A DNA stretch of 10,053 nt from JBECKX01 sp964468475 (GCA_964468475.1 CAYXUL010000087.1:1-10053), one strand, 5' to 3'. Counted from the stretch's first letter, positions 1 through 6,712 are shown. Numbers and translations: made by a program. Notes: a model not told the origin generated them from the sequence alone.

Positions 1-1
1 C

Positions 2-211
2 ACTCGCGACTACCTCGGGCCGGGGATGATTGTGCAGGCGGGTGTGGCGATCGGATTGATCGATACCGTGAACAGAATTTCGCCGGATATCGGTAAGGTC
101 ATCACCCCGGTAATCCTGGCAACAGTACTGATATACGAAACAGTCGGCCCCCCGATTATCCGGTATGTGTTGTTCAGGGCTGGTGAAGCCCGGGTGGAGT
201 CGGTGGATTAA
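2..211 (+). CDS. C-terminal end of a monovalent cation:proton antiporter (partial)
   Basis: Only the last 69 codons are in the window; the frame is open from base 2 and ends at TAA 209-211. The visible part reads YLGPGMIVQAGVAIGLI, then a hydrophobic stretch (VITPVILATVLIYETVGPPII), then a short tail RYVLFRAGEAR. The 'QAGVAIGL' segment and the ending 'GPPxxRYxLxxAGE' are typical of the last two transmembrane helices of CPA-family (Kef/NhaP-like) Na+/H+ or K+/H+ exchangers in the inner membrane. The ion cannot be told from this piece. No C-terminal TrkA-N or USP regulatory domain follows, since the protein stops just after the last helix. It converges on the PilZ gene with 25 bases between the stops. 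Confidence 0.72.
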   Translation, partial: TRDYLGPGMIVQAGVAIGLIDTVNRISPDIGKVITPVILATVLIYETVGPPIIRYVLFRAGEARVESVD

Positions 212-225
212 AGCGAGTGGTCGCT
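212..225. terminator. Small inverted repeat between convergent genes, possible weak terminator
   Basis: AGCGA and TCGCT pair across a GTGG loop between the antiporter stop and the PilZ stop. The stem is only 5 bp and no T-run follows on either strand, so intrinsic termination is doubtful. Its position between two convergent stops is the main argument. Confidence 0.22.
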
Positions 226-236
226 CTACTCGATCT

Positions 237-656
237 CTACCGCTTCAGCTCCTGCGCCAGAAAATCCTTAAGCCCAAGTAAATCTTCCTGATACACGCGC
301 TCGAACTCGGCGCCGATCTCAAACATGCCATCCGGGAGCTTCCTCGACCTGACCACGCGGCAAACGGCAGTCAAGGGCGCCCTGTCGCTGTCGCTGCAGT
401 CGGTCATCTGGACCTTGCCCGATTTGTTCTGACTCAGGCATATCGCGACCTTGAACTGCTCATCAACATGAAACTCGTGCTCCGCCACGAAGAGCAGTCC
501 GCTGGCGCTGATATTGCGGGCTTCGGCAAGCGTTTTGGTATCTGTCTTGGCGCTATAGTGGATGCGATCTGCGATTACTTGACAATTGGTTGGCACCCGC
601 ACGAAACGGCGCCGTTCTTTCACCTGTGGTCTTGTGGATGTTGCTGTCGGGGTCAT
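237..656 (-). CDS. PilZ domain protein, putative c-di-GMP receptor
   Basis: A 139-residue, single-domain PilZ protein. Both c-di-GMP-binding signatures are visible: the RxxxR motif at R16-R20 in ERRRFVRVP, and the (D/N)xSxxG motif as N48-I-S50-A-S-G53. A later beta-strand GAEFERV (about 115-121) and a closing helix (about 123-138) match the PilZ barrel. By family knowledge it would bind c-di-GMP in the cytoplasm and pass the signal to a motility, secretion or polysaccharide partner; that partner is not in the window. The ATG start has a good ribosome site (AGGAGAGGA, about 7-16 bases upstream on the - strand). It is transcribed alone, divergently from lipA across 175 bases and convergently with the antiporter. 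Nothing unusual is seen in composition. Confidence 0.88.
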   Translation of the reverse strand: MTPTATSTRPQVKERRRFVRVPTNCQVIADRIHYSAKTDTKTLAEARNISASGLLFVAEHEFHVDEQFKVAICLSQNKSGKVQMTDCSDSDRAPLTAVCRVVRSRKLPDGMFEIGAEFERVYQEDLLGLKDFLAQELKR

Positions 657-831
657 CGGAATTTCCTCTCCTATCTGCTGTTTCGGGCAGCGTCAGTTTC
701 CTCGATGCGCTTATCAGTGATTCGGTTCCCAACTACCTCAGTTATCGGAAATCGGCGGCGTTTTTGAACGGCGCAGAGGCGGGAAAAAGCTTGCTCAACA
801 GGGAGTCATCTAGTACCGTATCCATCTTGAT

Positions 832-1698
832 ATGGCGATAGAGCGGATGAGAAAGCCGAAATGGCTGGCGATGAAGCCGCAGTTCGGCGACGGATACCGC
901 CGGGTGCGTAGCCTGTTGAAAGAGCACGGGTTGCACTCGGTATGCCAGGAAGCCTCCTGCCCCAACATGGGTGAGTGCTTCGAGTCGGGCACTGCTACAT
1001 TCCTGATTTTGGGACATGTCTGCACACGCTCATGCGGCTTCTGCGATATTCTTAAAGGCAAACCGAAAGTCTATGATATGGGGGAGCCGGAGCGACTCGC
1101 CAGCGCGGTCGCCAAACTGAATCTTCGGCATGTGGTGATAACCTCTGTCACCCGCGACGACATCGATGACGGCGGCGCCGGGATCTTCGCAGAGACAGTA
1201 AGGAAGCTGCGCGAGTATGATCCCAGGATTCAGATCGAGTTGTTAATTCCTGATTTTCAAGGGCAGAAAAAATCGGTCGATAAAATCCTTGAAGCGGCGC
1301 CGGAAATCTTCAATCATAACATCGAGACGGTACCGCGTTTGTATAAGAAGGTGAGGCCGCGGATGGGTTACCGCCGCAGCCTGTCGATTCTGCGCTACGC
1401 TAAGGGTTCCGGCAAGGTGAAGCTGGTTAAGTCGGGTATTTTTGTCGGGGTCGGCGAGCGCGACGAGGAAATCAAGCAGACTATGCAGGACATTTGCGAT
1501 TGCGGTGTTGATATTTTGACGATCGGGCAGTACCTGTCACCCTCGGAGTTACATTTGCCGGTAGTGAAGTTCTATCATCCCGATGAATTCGCCAAGTTCA
1601 GGCAGTGGGGTGATGAAATGGGCTTCGCCCACACCGAATCGGGACCACTGGTCAGAAGTTCATACAAAGCATCACATCAGAGCGCATCTCTGATCTAA
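832..1698 (+). CDS. lipA: Lipoyl synthase (radical SAM)
   Basis: LipA inserts two sulphur atoms into octanoyl groups on lipoyl domains of the 2-oxoacid dehydrogenases and the glycine cleavage H protein. All key residues are present: the auxiliary [4Fe-4S] cysteines C38, C43 and C49 in CQEASCPNMGEC; the radical-SAM cluster C64-x3-C68-x2-C71; HNIETV at 162-167; and the C-terminal RSSYKA (275-280), whose serine is a ligand of the auxiliary cluster in the family. The 288-residue length is normal for a form without N-terminal extension. ATG 832 is the first start after an in-frame stop (811-813) and leads into KPKWL, the usual N-terminus. There is no clear ribosome site before it (GGGAG at 801-805 is too far away). 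lipB is not seen. ispH follows 20 bases downstream, so co-transcription is likely. Confidence 0.97.
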   Translation: MAIERMRKPKWLAMKPQFGDGYRRVRSLLKEHGLHSVCQEASCPNMGECFESGTATFLILGHVCTRSCGFCDILKGKPKVYDMGEPERLASAVAKLNLRHVVITSVTRDDIDDGGAGIFAETVRKLREYDPRIQIELLIPDFQGQKKSVDKILEAAPEIFNHNIETVPRLYKKVRPRMGYRRSLSILRYAKGSGKVKLVKSGIFVGVGERDEEIKQTMQDICDCGVDILTIGQYLSPSELHLPVVKFYHPDEFAKFRQWGDEMGFAHTESGPLVRSSYKASHQSASLI

Positions 1699-1718
1699 CC
1701 CATGATGTCTCAGGAAAT

Positions 1719-2666
1719 ATGTTAGTGAAGGTTTATTTCGCCAAAGAATTGGGGTTTTGTTGGGGGGTTGAGCGAGCAATTAATCTCGCGGCCGAGGCTA
1801 AATCGAAATATCCGGGAGAAGTTACCATCCTTAAGGAGATTGTCCACAATCGTCAGGTCGTGGATTTCTTCAAGAAGAAAGGCGTCGGCCAGCAGGATAC
1901 GCTGGACAGTATCAAAAACGGCACTCTGGTGATTTCGGCTCATGGACTCAGCCCCAAGCTCAAAGCCGATGCCCGCCGTAAAGGCCTTAATATTGTCGAC
2001 ACCACCTGTCCGCTGGTGGAGAACGTACACATATACACGCGCCAACTTCTCAAGGAAGGCTACCAGGTGGTTCTTTACGGTGAACCGGGGCACGACGAAG
2101 TACAGGGCGTGATGGGAATCGACGGCAAGAATGTTCACTTACTCGCCGAGCTTGAAGATATCAAGGATCTCCCGCAGTTCGAGAATGGCAAAGTCGCTCT
2201 GATCACGCAAACAACTCGCGGGGTCAGAGCTTTTGCGGAAGTGTGTCGGCAGATGCAGGAAATCTATCCCGACATCAAGATCGTCAACACCATTTGTGAT
2301 GCCACCGATCAAAGACAGGCGGCGATTCATGAGTTGGCGCCCGATATGGATCTGGTGCTGGTGATCGGTTCGCAGAGTTCCGGCAACTCACAGCGACTGC
2401 GTGATATTGCCAGAGAACTGTGCGGGCAAGCCTACCTGATCGACCACCCCTCTCAGATCGACTGGAAATGGTTCGATGGTGTAGAAAAACTCGGAATCAC
2501 TGCGGGAGCTTCAACGCCCAATTTCGCGGTCGAAGCGATCCTGAAGGCTGTGCACGCCGGCAAGGGAATTGACCTGGAGAGCTCCGACGCCCGCTTGTTT
2601 ACTTACAAGAGCTTTTCACCCCTTAAGGGTTCTACTCCTTCAGACAACGTGACGCAGAATGTTTAA
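1719..2666 (+). CDS. ispH: 4-hydroxy-3-methylbut-2-enyl diphosphate reductase (IspH/LytB)
   Basis: IspH performs the final MEP-pathway step, reducing HMBPP to IPP and DMAPP at a [4Fe-4S] centre. The three cluster cysteines are visible as C14 (LGFCWGVERA), C97 (DTTCPLV) and C193 (NTICDAT). Substrate and proton-transfer residues are present: H43 (IVHNRQV), H75 (SAHG), H125 and E127 (GHDEV), T163-T166 (TQTT) and S221-x-N223 (SSGNSQ). ITAGASTP (260-267) is the usual C-terminal motif. The protein is 315 residues; about 30 residues after the conserved core (from about 286) are a poorly conserved tail. AGGA at 1712-1715 is only 3 bases from ATG 1719 but 9 bases from in-frame GTG 1725, so translation may really begin two codons later. 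The end overlaps ispG by 8 bases, which points to translational coupling. Confidence 0.97.
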   Translation: MLVKVYFAKELGFCWGVERAINLAAEAKSKYPGEVTILKEIVHNRQVVDFFKKKGVGQQDTLDSIKNGTLVISAHGLSPKLKADARRKGLNIVDTTCPLVENVHIYTRQLLKEGYQVVLYGEPGHDEVQGVMGIDGKNVHLLAELEDIKDLPQFENGKVALITQTTRGVRAFAEVCRQMQEIYPDIKIVNTICDATDQRQAAIHELAPDMDLVLVIGSQSSGNSQRLRDIARELCGQAYLIDHPSQIDWKWFDGVEKLGITAGASTPNFAVEAILKAVHAGKGIDLESSDARLFTYKSFSPLKGSTPSDNVTQNV

Positions 2667-3774
2667 CTCACAACGCCGAAAATCACGTCAGATCAAAGCC
2701 GGATCTGTACTGATCGGCGGTGATGCGCCGATTTCGGTGCAGTCGATGTGTACGACCGACACGCGCGACATCGATACGACCGTCGCGCAGATACATGACC
2801 TCGAGCAGGCGGGTTGTGATATTGTCCGTGTGGCAGTTCTTAATAAAGATGCAGCCAATTCACTTGGCGAAATCAAGAATCAGATCAATATCCCGCTGAT
2901 AGCCGATATTCACTTCCACTACCGCCTGGCACTCATCGCTGCCGAACAGGGCGTCGATAAGGTGCGCACCAATCCCGGCAATATTGGCGATGATGTCAAA
3001 ATGGAAGCTGTCGTGGAGGCCTGCAAGGAGCGCGGCATTCCGATCCGCATCGGCGTCAACACGGGATCACTCGAACACGACCTGGTGAAGTCGATGGGGC
3101 GTTATAACCCCGACGCGTTGGTTGAATCGGCGCTGCGCAAGGTGCGTTTCCTGGAAGACAATGACTTCTATGACATCTGCATCTCGCTGAAATCCTCAGA
3201 AGTCCCCGGTATGGTGACGGCCTACCGCACGATTGCGGAGAAAGTGGATTACCCACTTCACCTCGGCGTAACCGAAGCGGGACCCTTAATGGGCGGGACA
3301 ATCAAATCGTCGATCGCTTTCGGAATGCTGCTGCATGAAGGTGTCGGCGACACAATCAGGGTTTCCCTTTCCGCCGACCCGGTGGAAGAGGTGAAAGTCG
3401 GCAAGAAGATCCTGCAGTCGCTGGGATTTCCCACCAACCAACCTGACTTGGTCAGCTGCCCGACCTGTGGGCGCCTGCAAACGGACTTGTTCGGCCTGAT
3501 CGGACGCATTGAAAAGGTGCTGGAAGGTATCAAGAAGCCGATCAAGGTGGCGGTGATGGGCTGCAACGTCAACGGACCGGGTGAGGTCGGCAACGCTGAT
3601 CTTGGCGTGGTCGGCTCGGCTGATTATCTCGCGCTGGTACGCCAGGGTAAGGTGATCGGCAAATTCCCTCCTGAAGAGTTAGAGAAAGAGCTGATCAAGC
3701 AGCTCGACACCTTCCGCGACGAAGACTTAGTCGCCAACCAGCCGACGATTCCACAGACAATCCCGACGGAGTAG
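2659..3774 (+). CDS. ispG: 4-hydroxy-3-methylbut-2-en-1-yl diphosphate synthase (IspG/GcpE)
   Basis: IspG converts MEcPP to HMBPP, the step just before IspH. It uses a [4Fe-4S] cluster and an external reductant (flavodoxin or ferredoxin). The 371 residues fit the short two-domain bacterial form, without the extra insert of plant and Chlamydia-type enzymes. The N-terminal TIM barrel (about 8-250) includes PISVQSM, VRVAV, IADIHFHYRLAL, VRTNPGNIG, IRIGVNTGSLE and GVTEAG. The C-terminal cluster domain has C267 and C270 (SCPTCGR), C302 (GCNVNGPGE) and E309, the family's cluster ligands. ATG 2659 lies inside the end of ispH with no strong ribosome site, so it is probably reached by coupled translation. 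It appears to be the last gene of the lipA-ispH-ispG cluster, and a GC hairpin begins 10 bases after its stop. Confidence 0.97.
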   Translation: MFNSQRRKSRQIKAGSVLIGGDAPISVQSMCTTDTRDIDTTVAQIHDLEQAGCDIVRVAVLNKDAANSLGEIKNQINIPLIADIHFHYRLALIAAEQGVDKVRTNPGNIGDDVKMEAVVEACKERGIPIRIGVNTGSLEHDLVKSMGRYNPDALVESALRKVRFLEDNDFYDICISLKSSEVPGMVTAYRTIAEKVDYPLHLGVTEAGPLMGGTIKSSIAFGMLLHEGVGDTIRVSLSADPVEEVKVGKKILQSLGFPTNQPDLVSCPTCGRLQTDLFGLIGRIEKVLEGIKKPIKVAVMGCNVNGPGEVGNADLGVVGSADYLALVRQGKVIGKFPPEELEKELIKQLDTFRDEDLVANQPTIPQTIPTE

Positions 3775-3783
3775 GGGAGCTTT

Positions 3784-3897
3784 CTGCGCCTCCGGCGCAG
3801 CGTCAGACAGGAATGTCTGACCTCCTGCAGTTGGTGTCGGTGGTACGTTCCTGTAGGAGGACAGACATTCTTGTCTGTTATCGCAGCGAAGCTGCGA
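3784..3897. repeat. BIME-like REP module, left copy (four hairpins, inverted pair)
   Basis: Four hairpins stand in a row. Outer GC hairpin: CTGCGCC-TCC-GGCGCAG, 3784-3800. REP hairpin: GTCAGACA-GGAA-TGTCTGAC, 3802-3821, followed by CTCCT. After a 28-base spacer comes AGGAGG (3855-3860) and the inverted REP hairpin ACAGACA-TTCT-TGTCTGT (3861-3878). A second outer hairpin, TCGCAGC-GAA-GCTGCGA, lies at 3881-3897. The two REP halves are inverted copies of each other, each with a GGAG-type foot pointing toward the spacer. This is the layout of bacterial interspersed mosaic elements. It fills the space between the ispG stop and the RAYT stop, so it may also limit read-through or protect the ends of both transcripts. 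Confidence 0.88.
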
Positions 3898-3903
3898 GAA
3901 TCT

Positions 3904-4356
3904 TTACTTGCCAACATCTGCATTGAGATACCACCATGGGTAACTCCACGGATCATCCGTCAAACCCGCTTTCAACGGGTTAAGCAGCATATATTCAAAT
4001 TTCTCCTTCACCTCGTGCTCATTCCTGGGAATTCTATCCCATGATTCAGCCTGCCAAAGAGAAGTCCCTGTTGCCCCTCTCAGCGCATTGATTCTCCTCG
4101 CGGAGACCCCCTTGATACCTTTCGTGATCCGCGATACTGTGACTCCTTGCTTCGGAATGAGGATCAAGTGGACATGATCAGGCATTATGACAGCAGCATG
4201 CAAGCAGTAGAATCGATTGTGAGCCTCCTTGATTTGCGACAGTATAATAGATCTCTCGTTAGGCGCCAGTTCACTGTTGCGAGTATGCCACGTAACGTAG
4301 TAAAGCACTTCCTCCAGTTCCCAGTGTGGCAGATGACGCTTCGTGATTTTCAGCAT
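3904..4356 (-). CDS. REP-associated tyrosine transposase (RAYT, Y1/IS200-like HUH family)
   Basis: A 150-residue HUH single-strand nuclease/transposase of the RAYT family. The HUH metal motif is H61-V-H63 in VIMPDHVHLIL, and the catalytic tyrosine is most likely Y122 in FEYMLLNPLKAGL. The family signature between them, LWQAESWDRIPRNEHE (100-115), is also present. No stop or frameshift interrupts it, so it looks intact. Known RAYTs bind and cleave REP hairpins beside a GTAG or GGAG tetranucleotide and are thought to spread or maintain them, usually as a single-copy domesticated gene. Here REP modules with GGAG feet lie directly on both sides; the left one starts 6 bases after the stop. The ATG has a good ribosome site (GGGAG, 8 bases upstream on the - strand). 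By eye it looks more AT-rich than its neighbours, consistent with lateral acquisition. Confidence 0.9.
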   Translation of the reverse strand: MLKITKRHLPHWELEEVLYYVTWHTRNSELAPNERSIILSQIKEAHNRFYCLHAAVIMPDHVHLILIPKQGVTVSRITKGIKGVSARRINALRGATGTSLWQAESWDRIPRNEHEVKEKFEYMLLNPLKAGLTDDPWSYPWWYLNADVGK

Positions 4357-4422
4357 AATTGAATCTCCCTTTCTTATCTGTCGTTACAAGCTACACAATC
4401 ACCATCTATGGCGCAACCCTGC

Positions 4423-4600
4423 CTGCGCCTCCGGCGCAGTGTCAGACAGGAATGTCTGACCTCCTGATGGTACATGCAAGATTGACGACAGAGGTTCATC
4501 GCTGCCCTCGTTCACATCCATAGTTTTTCAGAAGCACAGACGTTCAACAGTTCCCCAGGAGGACAGACATTCTTGTCTGTCGTCGCAGCGGTAGCTGCGA
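4423..4600. repeat. BIME-like REP module, right copy
   Basis: This is the same four-hairpin order and orientation as the left copy. The outer GC hairpin CTGCGCC-TCC-GGCGCAG (4423-4439) and REP hairpin GTCAGACA-GGAA-TGTCTGAC (4441-4460) plus CTCCT are identical to the left module. After a longer spacer of 91 bases come AGGAGG (4557-4562), the inverted REP hairpin ACAGACA-TTCT-TGTCTGT (4563-4580), and the outer hairpin TCGCAGC-GGTA-GCTGCGA (4583-4600), whose stem is kept while the loop changes from GAA to GGTA. It occupies most of the 304 bases between the RAYT start and the VOC gene. The rest (4357-4422 and 4601-4660) holds the RAYT ribosome site, the VOC ribosome site and nothing else recognisable. 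Confidence 0.88.
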
Positions 4601-4660
4601 GCGCTCTATTCCCCTCCCAATCTCCTCCCCCTCCACCACGTACCACCGGGGAGGTAACAA

Positions 4661-5062
4661 ATGGCAGACGAAAAACCCGAAGCAAACGAAGCACCAACCC
4701 CTTACATCGGGGCGATCCTGATCCAATCGGTCAATGCCGACGAACTTGCGGAGTACTACGCCAAAGGTCTGCAACTCGATCCGCCGAAGCCGGTAGGGGA
4801 GCACCATATCGGCCTGCTGATCGGCGGTACCTTCCTCGGTATCGAGAAAGTGAGTTCACGGCCAAAGAACGAGGAGCCCTCCACTACGGTATGGTTCCAG
4901 GTCGATAACGCCAAAGCAACCTATGACCGTCTCATCGAGCTGGGTGGTAAGGAGAAGACTCCACCGACATTTCAGCCGTGGGGCGAATCTCTGGCGGAAG
5001 TGGTAGATCCGGACGGCAACACAATCGGGCTTATCAGTAAAGAGGGCGAGAATCAGACCTGA
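4661..5062 (+). CDS. VOC superfamily (glyoxalase/bleomycin-resistance fold) protein
   Basis: A 133-residue protein built as two beta-alpha-beta-beta-beta modules, the vicinal-oxygen-chelate fold. The first runs from YIGAILIQS (15-23) through the helix DELAEYYAKGLQL (27-39) to HIGLLIGGTFLGIEK. The second has TTVWFQVDNAKATYDRLIELGGK (75-97) and the family's closing signature EVVDPDGNTIGLIS (113-126). The residue after DPDGN that is normally a metal-ligand glutamate is not obvious, so metal binding and catalysis are uncertain. Substrate is unknown; members include lyases, dioxygenases and antibiotic-binding proteins. The ribosome site is very strong (GGGGAGG at 4648-4654, 6 bases before ATG). 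The first 14 residues (acidic and Pro/Ala-rich) precede the fold. It may share a transcript with the transporter 63 bases downstream. Confidence 0.82.
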   Translation: MADEKPEANEAPTPYIGAILIQSVNADELAEYYAKGLQLDPPKPVGEHHIGLLIGGTFLGIEKVSSRPKNEEPSTTVWFQVDNAKATYDRLIELGGKEKTPPTFQPWGESLAEVVDPDGNTIGLISKEGENQT

Positions 5063-5125
5063 TCGATCGATTCGAAGTTAGTGATTGCAACCTTCCCGCT
5101 CGATCTGCTTATTAAGCGATCGTAG

Positions 5126-6034
5126 ATGCGAAACCTGCTGCTTTACACTCTTCTCTGTTTTATCTGGGGCTCCACCTGGATTGCAATCAAGATCGGCTTA
5201 CAGGATGCGCCGCCGATGTGGAGCGTAGCATTCAGGTTCCTGCTCGCTGCAGGGCTCCTGCTCATTTTCAACGCTATTGCAGGTAAACGCTATCCGCAAG
5301 GCTGGCGTGGCAAGTGGAGAGTCGCCGTTCCAGGGTTCTTTACCTACGCAGCATCATACTTCCTTACTTATTTAGGAGCGCAATACATACCGGCAGGGTT
5401 GGCCTCGGTGATATTCGCCGTCTTTCCTTTTTTCGTGCTGATTCTAATGAGCGTGATGATTGATGACGAGAAGGTAACGGTGCCGGCCCTCATCGGAGTT
5501 GCACTTGGCTTCATCGGGATTGTCGTGATCTTCCTCGAACCGGTTGCCTGGAGCGAGCACACCGTGCTGGGGATGGTTCTGCTGCTGCTTTCGCCGCTGG
5601 CAGCCGCGTTGGGAACTGTCTGGGTTAAGAAGTGGCTGCGCGACGAGCCGGTAATCCCGATGATCACGCTACAAATGAGTTTGGGAGCTCTTGTGCTGGT
5701 GGTAGTGGCTATGCTCTTCGAAGATATCGGCCGCTTTCAGCTGACGTTTGCATCAGTAGGCTCGGCACTCTACCTCGCTATCTTCGGCTCGATTATCACC
5801 TTCGCCGGCTATTTCTGGCTGTTGCAGAGGATGAAGCTGGTCACGATGTCACTCATCGCACTACTCACGCCGCTGATTTCCGTTTACATGGGGTGGTTGT
5901 TCCTCGACGAAGTCTTGTCGCCGCGCGACTATCTGGGCGCGGCACTGGTATTGTCAGGTGTGGCGATTGTAATATTCGGGCGAAAAAAAGAGGGGACAGA
6001 ATCCGCAGTCACTGCGGTGTCAAGTGAGACTTGA
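5126..6034 (+). CDS. DMT superfamily transporter, EamA family, ten helices
   Basis: A 302-residue inner-membrane protein with ten predicted helices in two EamA repeats (about 4-136 and 146-285). Telling segments are the N-terminal FIWGSTWIAIKIGL (12-25), the first-repeat end GVALGFIGIVVIFLEP (124-139), and the second-repeat pattern PLISVYMGWLFLDEVLSPRDYLGAALVLSG, broken here as P249 to about G278. Both repeats show the usual short loops and the conserved acidic residue after the ninth helix (D261-E262). The family exports metabolites, amino acids or drugs; the substrate cannot be read from sequence. The ATG has only a weak ribosome site. The C-terminal tail (about 286-302, RKKEG then Ser/Thr-rich) is cytoplasmic. 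Its last 26 bases overlap the end of the convergent zinc-ribbon gene. Confidence 0.9.
   Translation: MRNLLLYTLLCFIWGSTWIAIKIGLQDAPPMWSVAFRFLLAAGLLLIFNAIAGKRYPQGWRGKWRVAVPGFFTYAASYFLTYLGAQYIPAGLASVIFAVFPFFVLILMSVMIDDEKVTVPALIGVALGFIGIVVIFLEPVAWSEHTVLGMVLLLLSPLAAALGTVWVKKWLRDEPVIPMITLQMSLGALVLVVVAMLFEDIGRFQLTFASVGSALYLAIFGSIITFAGYFWLLQRMKLVTMSLIALLTPLISVYMGWLFLDEVLSPRDYLGAALVLSGVAIVIFGRKKEGTESAVTAVSSET
6003..6033. terminator. Two tandem hairpins in the convergent gene overlap, possible bidirectional terminator
   Basis: CCGCAGT-C-ACTGCGG (6003-6017, effectively a 5-6 bp stem with a small loop) is followed by CAAGT-GAG-ACTTG (6021-6033). Both lie where the transporter and zinc-ribbon reading frames overlap tail-to-tail. 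No T-run follows on either strand, so strong intrinsic termination is not expected; the placement alone suggests a role in ending the two converging transcripts. Confidence 0.3.
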
Positions 6035-6638
6035 TGCGATTGTTGGTGAGAAACTCCTGACAGTGCTTGCACTTGATAGCATCCTTCTTAATCACTTCCG
6101 CGCAGTAGGGGCATCTCTTCTGGTCAAATCGCAGCGGTGACTTGTGCGGCGCGCGAAAGCGAGTGAGAGTTGTGACATCATTATGAGCCTTCACTCTGGC
6201 AAAGGGGCCGAGGTACTCAAAAATCGCGTTATGACGTTCCCCGGAGAGGTCACGCCAATCGATAACCAGGCAGTAACCCTGCAATGGTTGCGGTTTCCTG
6301 GGATCGATTCCCAATGCCGGGAAACTGATGCGCCTGGTCGAACTTAGCTTGTCCAATAATTCCGATTTCTCAACGGCGAAGATGTTAACTATCGCCGAAC
6401 GGCGTATCTGCCCAAAATCGTCATGATCTCTGCTGCTGAAGTTGTAGGCGGACTCATCGATGCGGCATTCAACTTCATCGAGAGACGTAGTTGCTTCCGC
6501 AAATCCGGCAAGATAACGCCCTAGCGGCACACGCGCCGGTTTGGCGAGGTTGATCGGTCGCCGCTCGCGTGCAAAGGCGATGGCAGCGACAATTACCGCG
6601 CCAATCAGCATCCCGATCAACAGCGAGTTTGATTCCAT
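6009..6638 (-). CDS. Membrane-anchored protein with C-terminal zinc ribbon, function unknown
   Basis: A 209-residue protein in three parts. Residues 5-23 (SLLIGMLIGAVIVAAIAFA) form one hydrophobic helix followed by RERR, so the anchor probably leaves the rest in the cytoplasm. The middle (about 36-165) is a soluble region not recognised; it contains a stretch IVIDWRDLSGERHNAIFEYLGP-like in character (about 125-145) that could be a small beta domain. The end has a zinc ribbon, C176-x2-C179 and C190-x2-C193 (CPYCAEVIKKDAIKCKHC), the common 'CPYCAEEIKxxAxxCKHC' type. Such ribbons are found on many bacterial membrane proteins and do not give a reaction. The ribosome site is weak (AGCAAAG). The gene stands alone, overlapping the transporter end by 26 bases; an operator-like palindrome lies 57-74 bases upstream. 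Confidence 0.78.
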   Translation of the reverse strand: MESNSLLIGMLIGAVIVAAIAFARERRPINLAKPARVPLGRYLAGFAEATTSLDEVECRIDESAYNFSSRDHDDFGQIRRSAIVNIFAVEKSELLDKLSSTRRISFPALGIDPRKPQPLQGYCLVIDWRDLSGERHNAIFEYLGPFARVKAHNDVTTLTRFRAPHKSPLRFDQKRCPYCAEVIKKDAIKCKHCQEFLTNNRIKSHLTPQ

Positions 6639-6695
6639 ACTTTGCTGGCTGCCTTTCAGTGCAAAGTTGCATCCAGTTTTAATTGTCGGAGTTTC

Positions 6696-6712
6696 TGTTC
6701 AGAACTTGAACA
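6696..6712. promoter_or_regulatory. Operator-like palindrome upstream of the zinc-ribbon gene
   Basis: TGTTCA and TGAACA form a perfect 6-bp inverted repeat with the 5-base centre GAACT. It lies 58 bases before the zinc-ribbon start. A second GAAC/GTTC motif, GAACCCGTTC, is at 6739-6748. The spacing does not match a regulator I can name with confidence; the half-sites resemble GAAC/GTTC boxes of the LexA type, but the spacing is different. Confidence 0.3.

Noticed and set aside
742..767. Sigma-28-like promoter for the PilZ gene (TCAA - 14 bases - TCCGATAA on the - strand)
   Set aside because: The -10 fits well but the -35 is poor and spacing is one base short; too weak to list as a feature.
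468..767. Open frames on the + strand opposite and beyond the PilZ gene
   Set aside because: They are antisense to a confident PilZ gene, Cys/Arg-rich in composition and without ribosome sites.
791..819. Sigma-70-like promoter for lipA (TTGCTC - 17 bases - TACCGT)
   Set aside because: Both boxes match poorly; it would also make the mRNA nearly leaderless. No better candidate was found in 657-831.
3784..4600. Could the repeated palindromes be a CRISPR array?
   Set aside because: Only two module copies, each internally inverted, with spacers of unequal length and a transposase gene between them. No cas gene is present.
3775..4660. A classical insertion sequence with terminal inverted repeats and target duplication
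   Set aside because: The two modules are in direct orientation relative to each other and no short flanking duplication is evident. RAYT genes are normally not IS-type mobile units.
5632..6027. 131-codon + strand frame inside the transporter gene
   Set aside because: It is a frame-shifted reading of the transporter's second EamA repeat, Arg-rich and without domain features.
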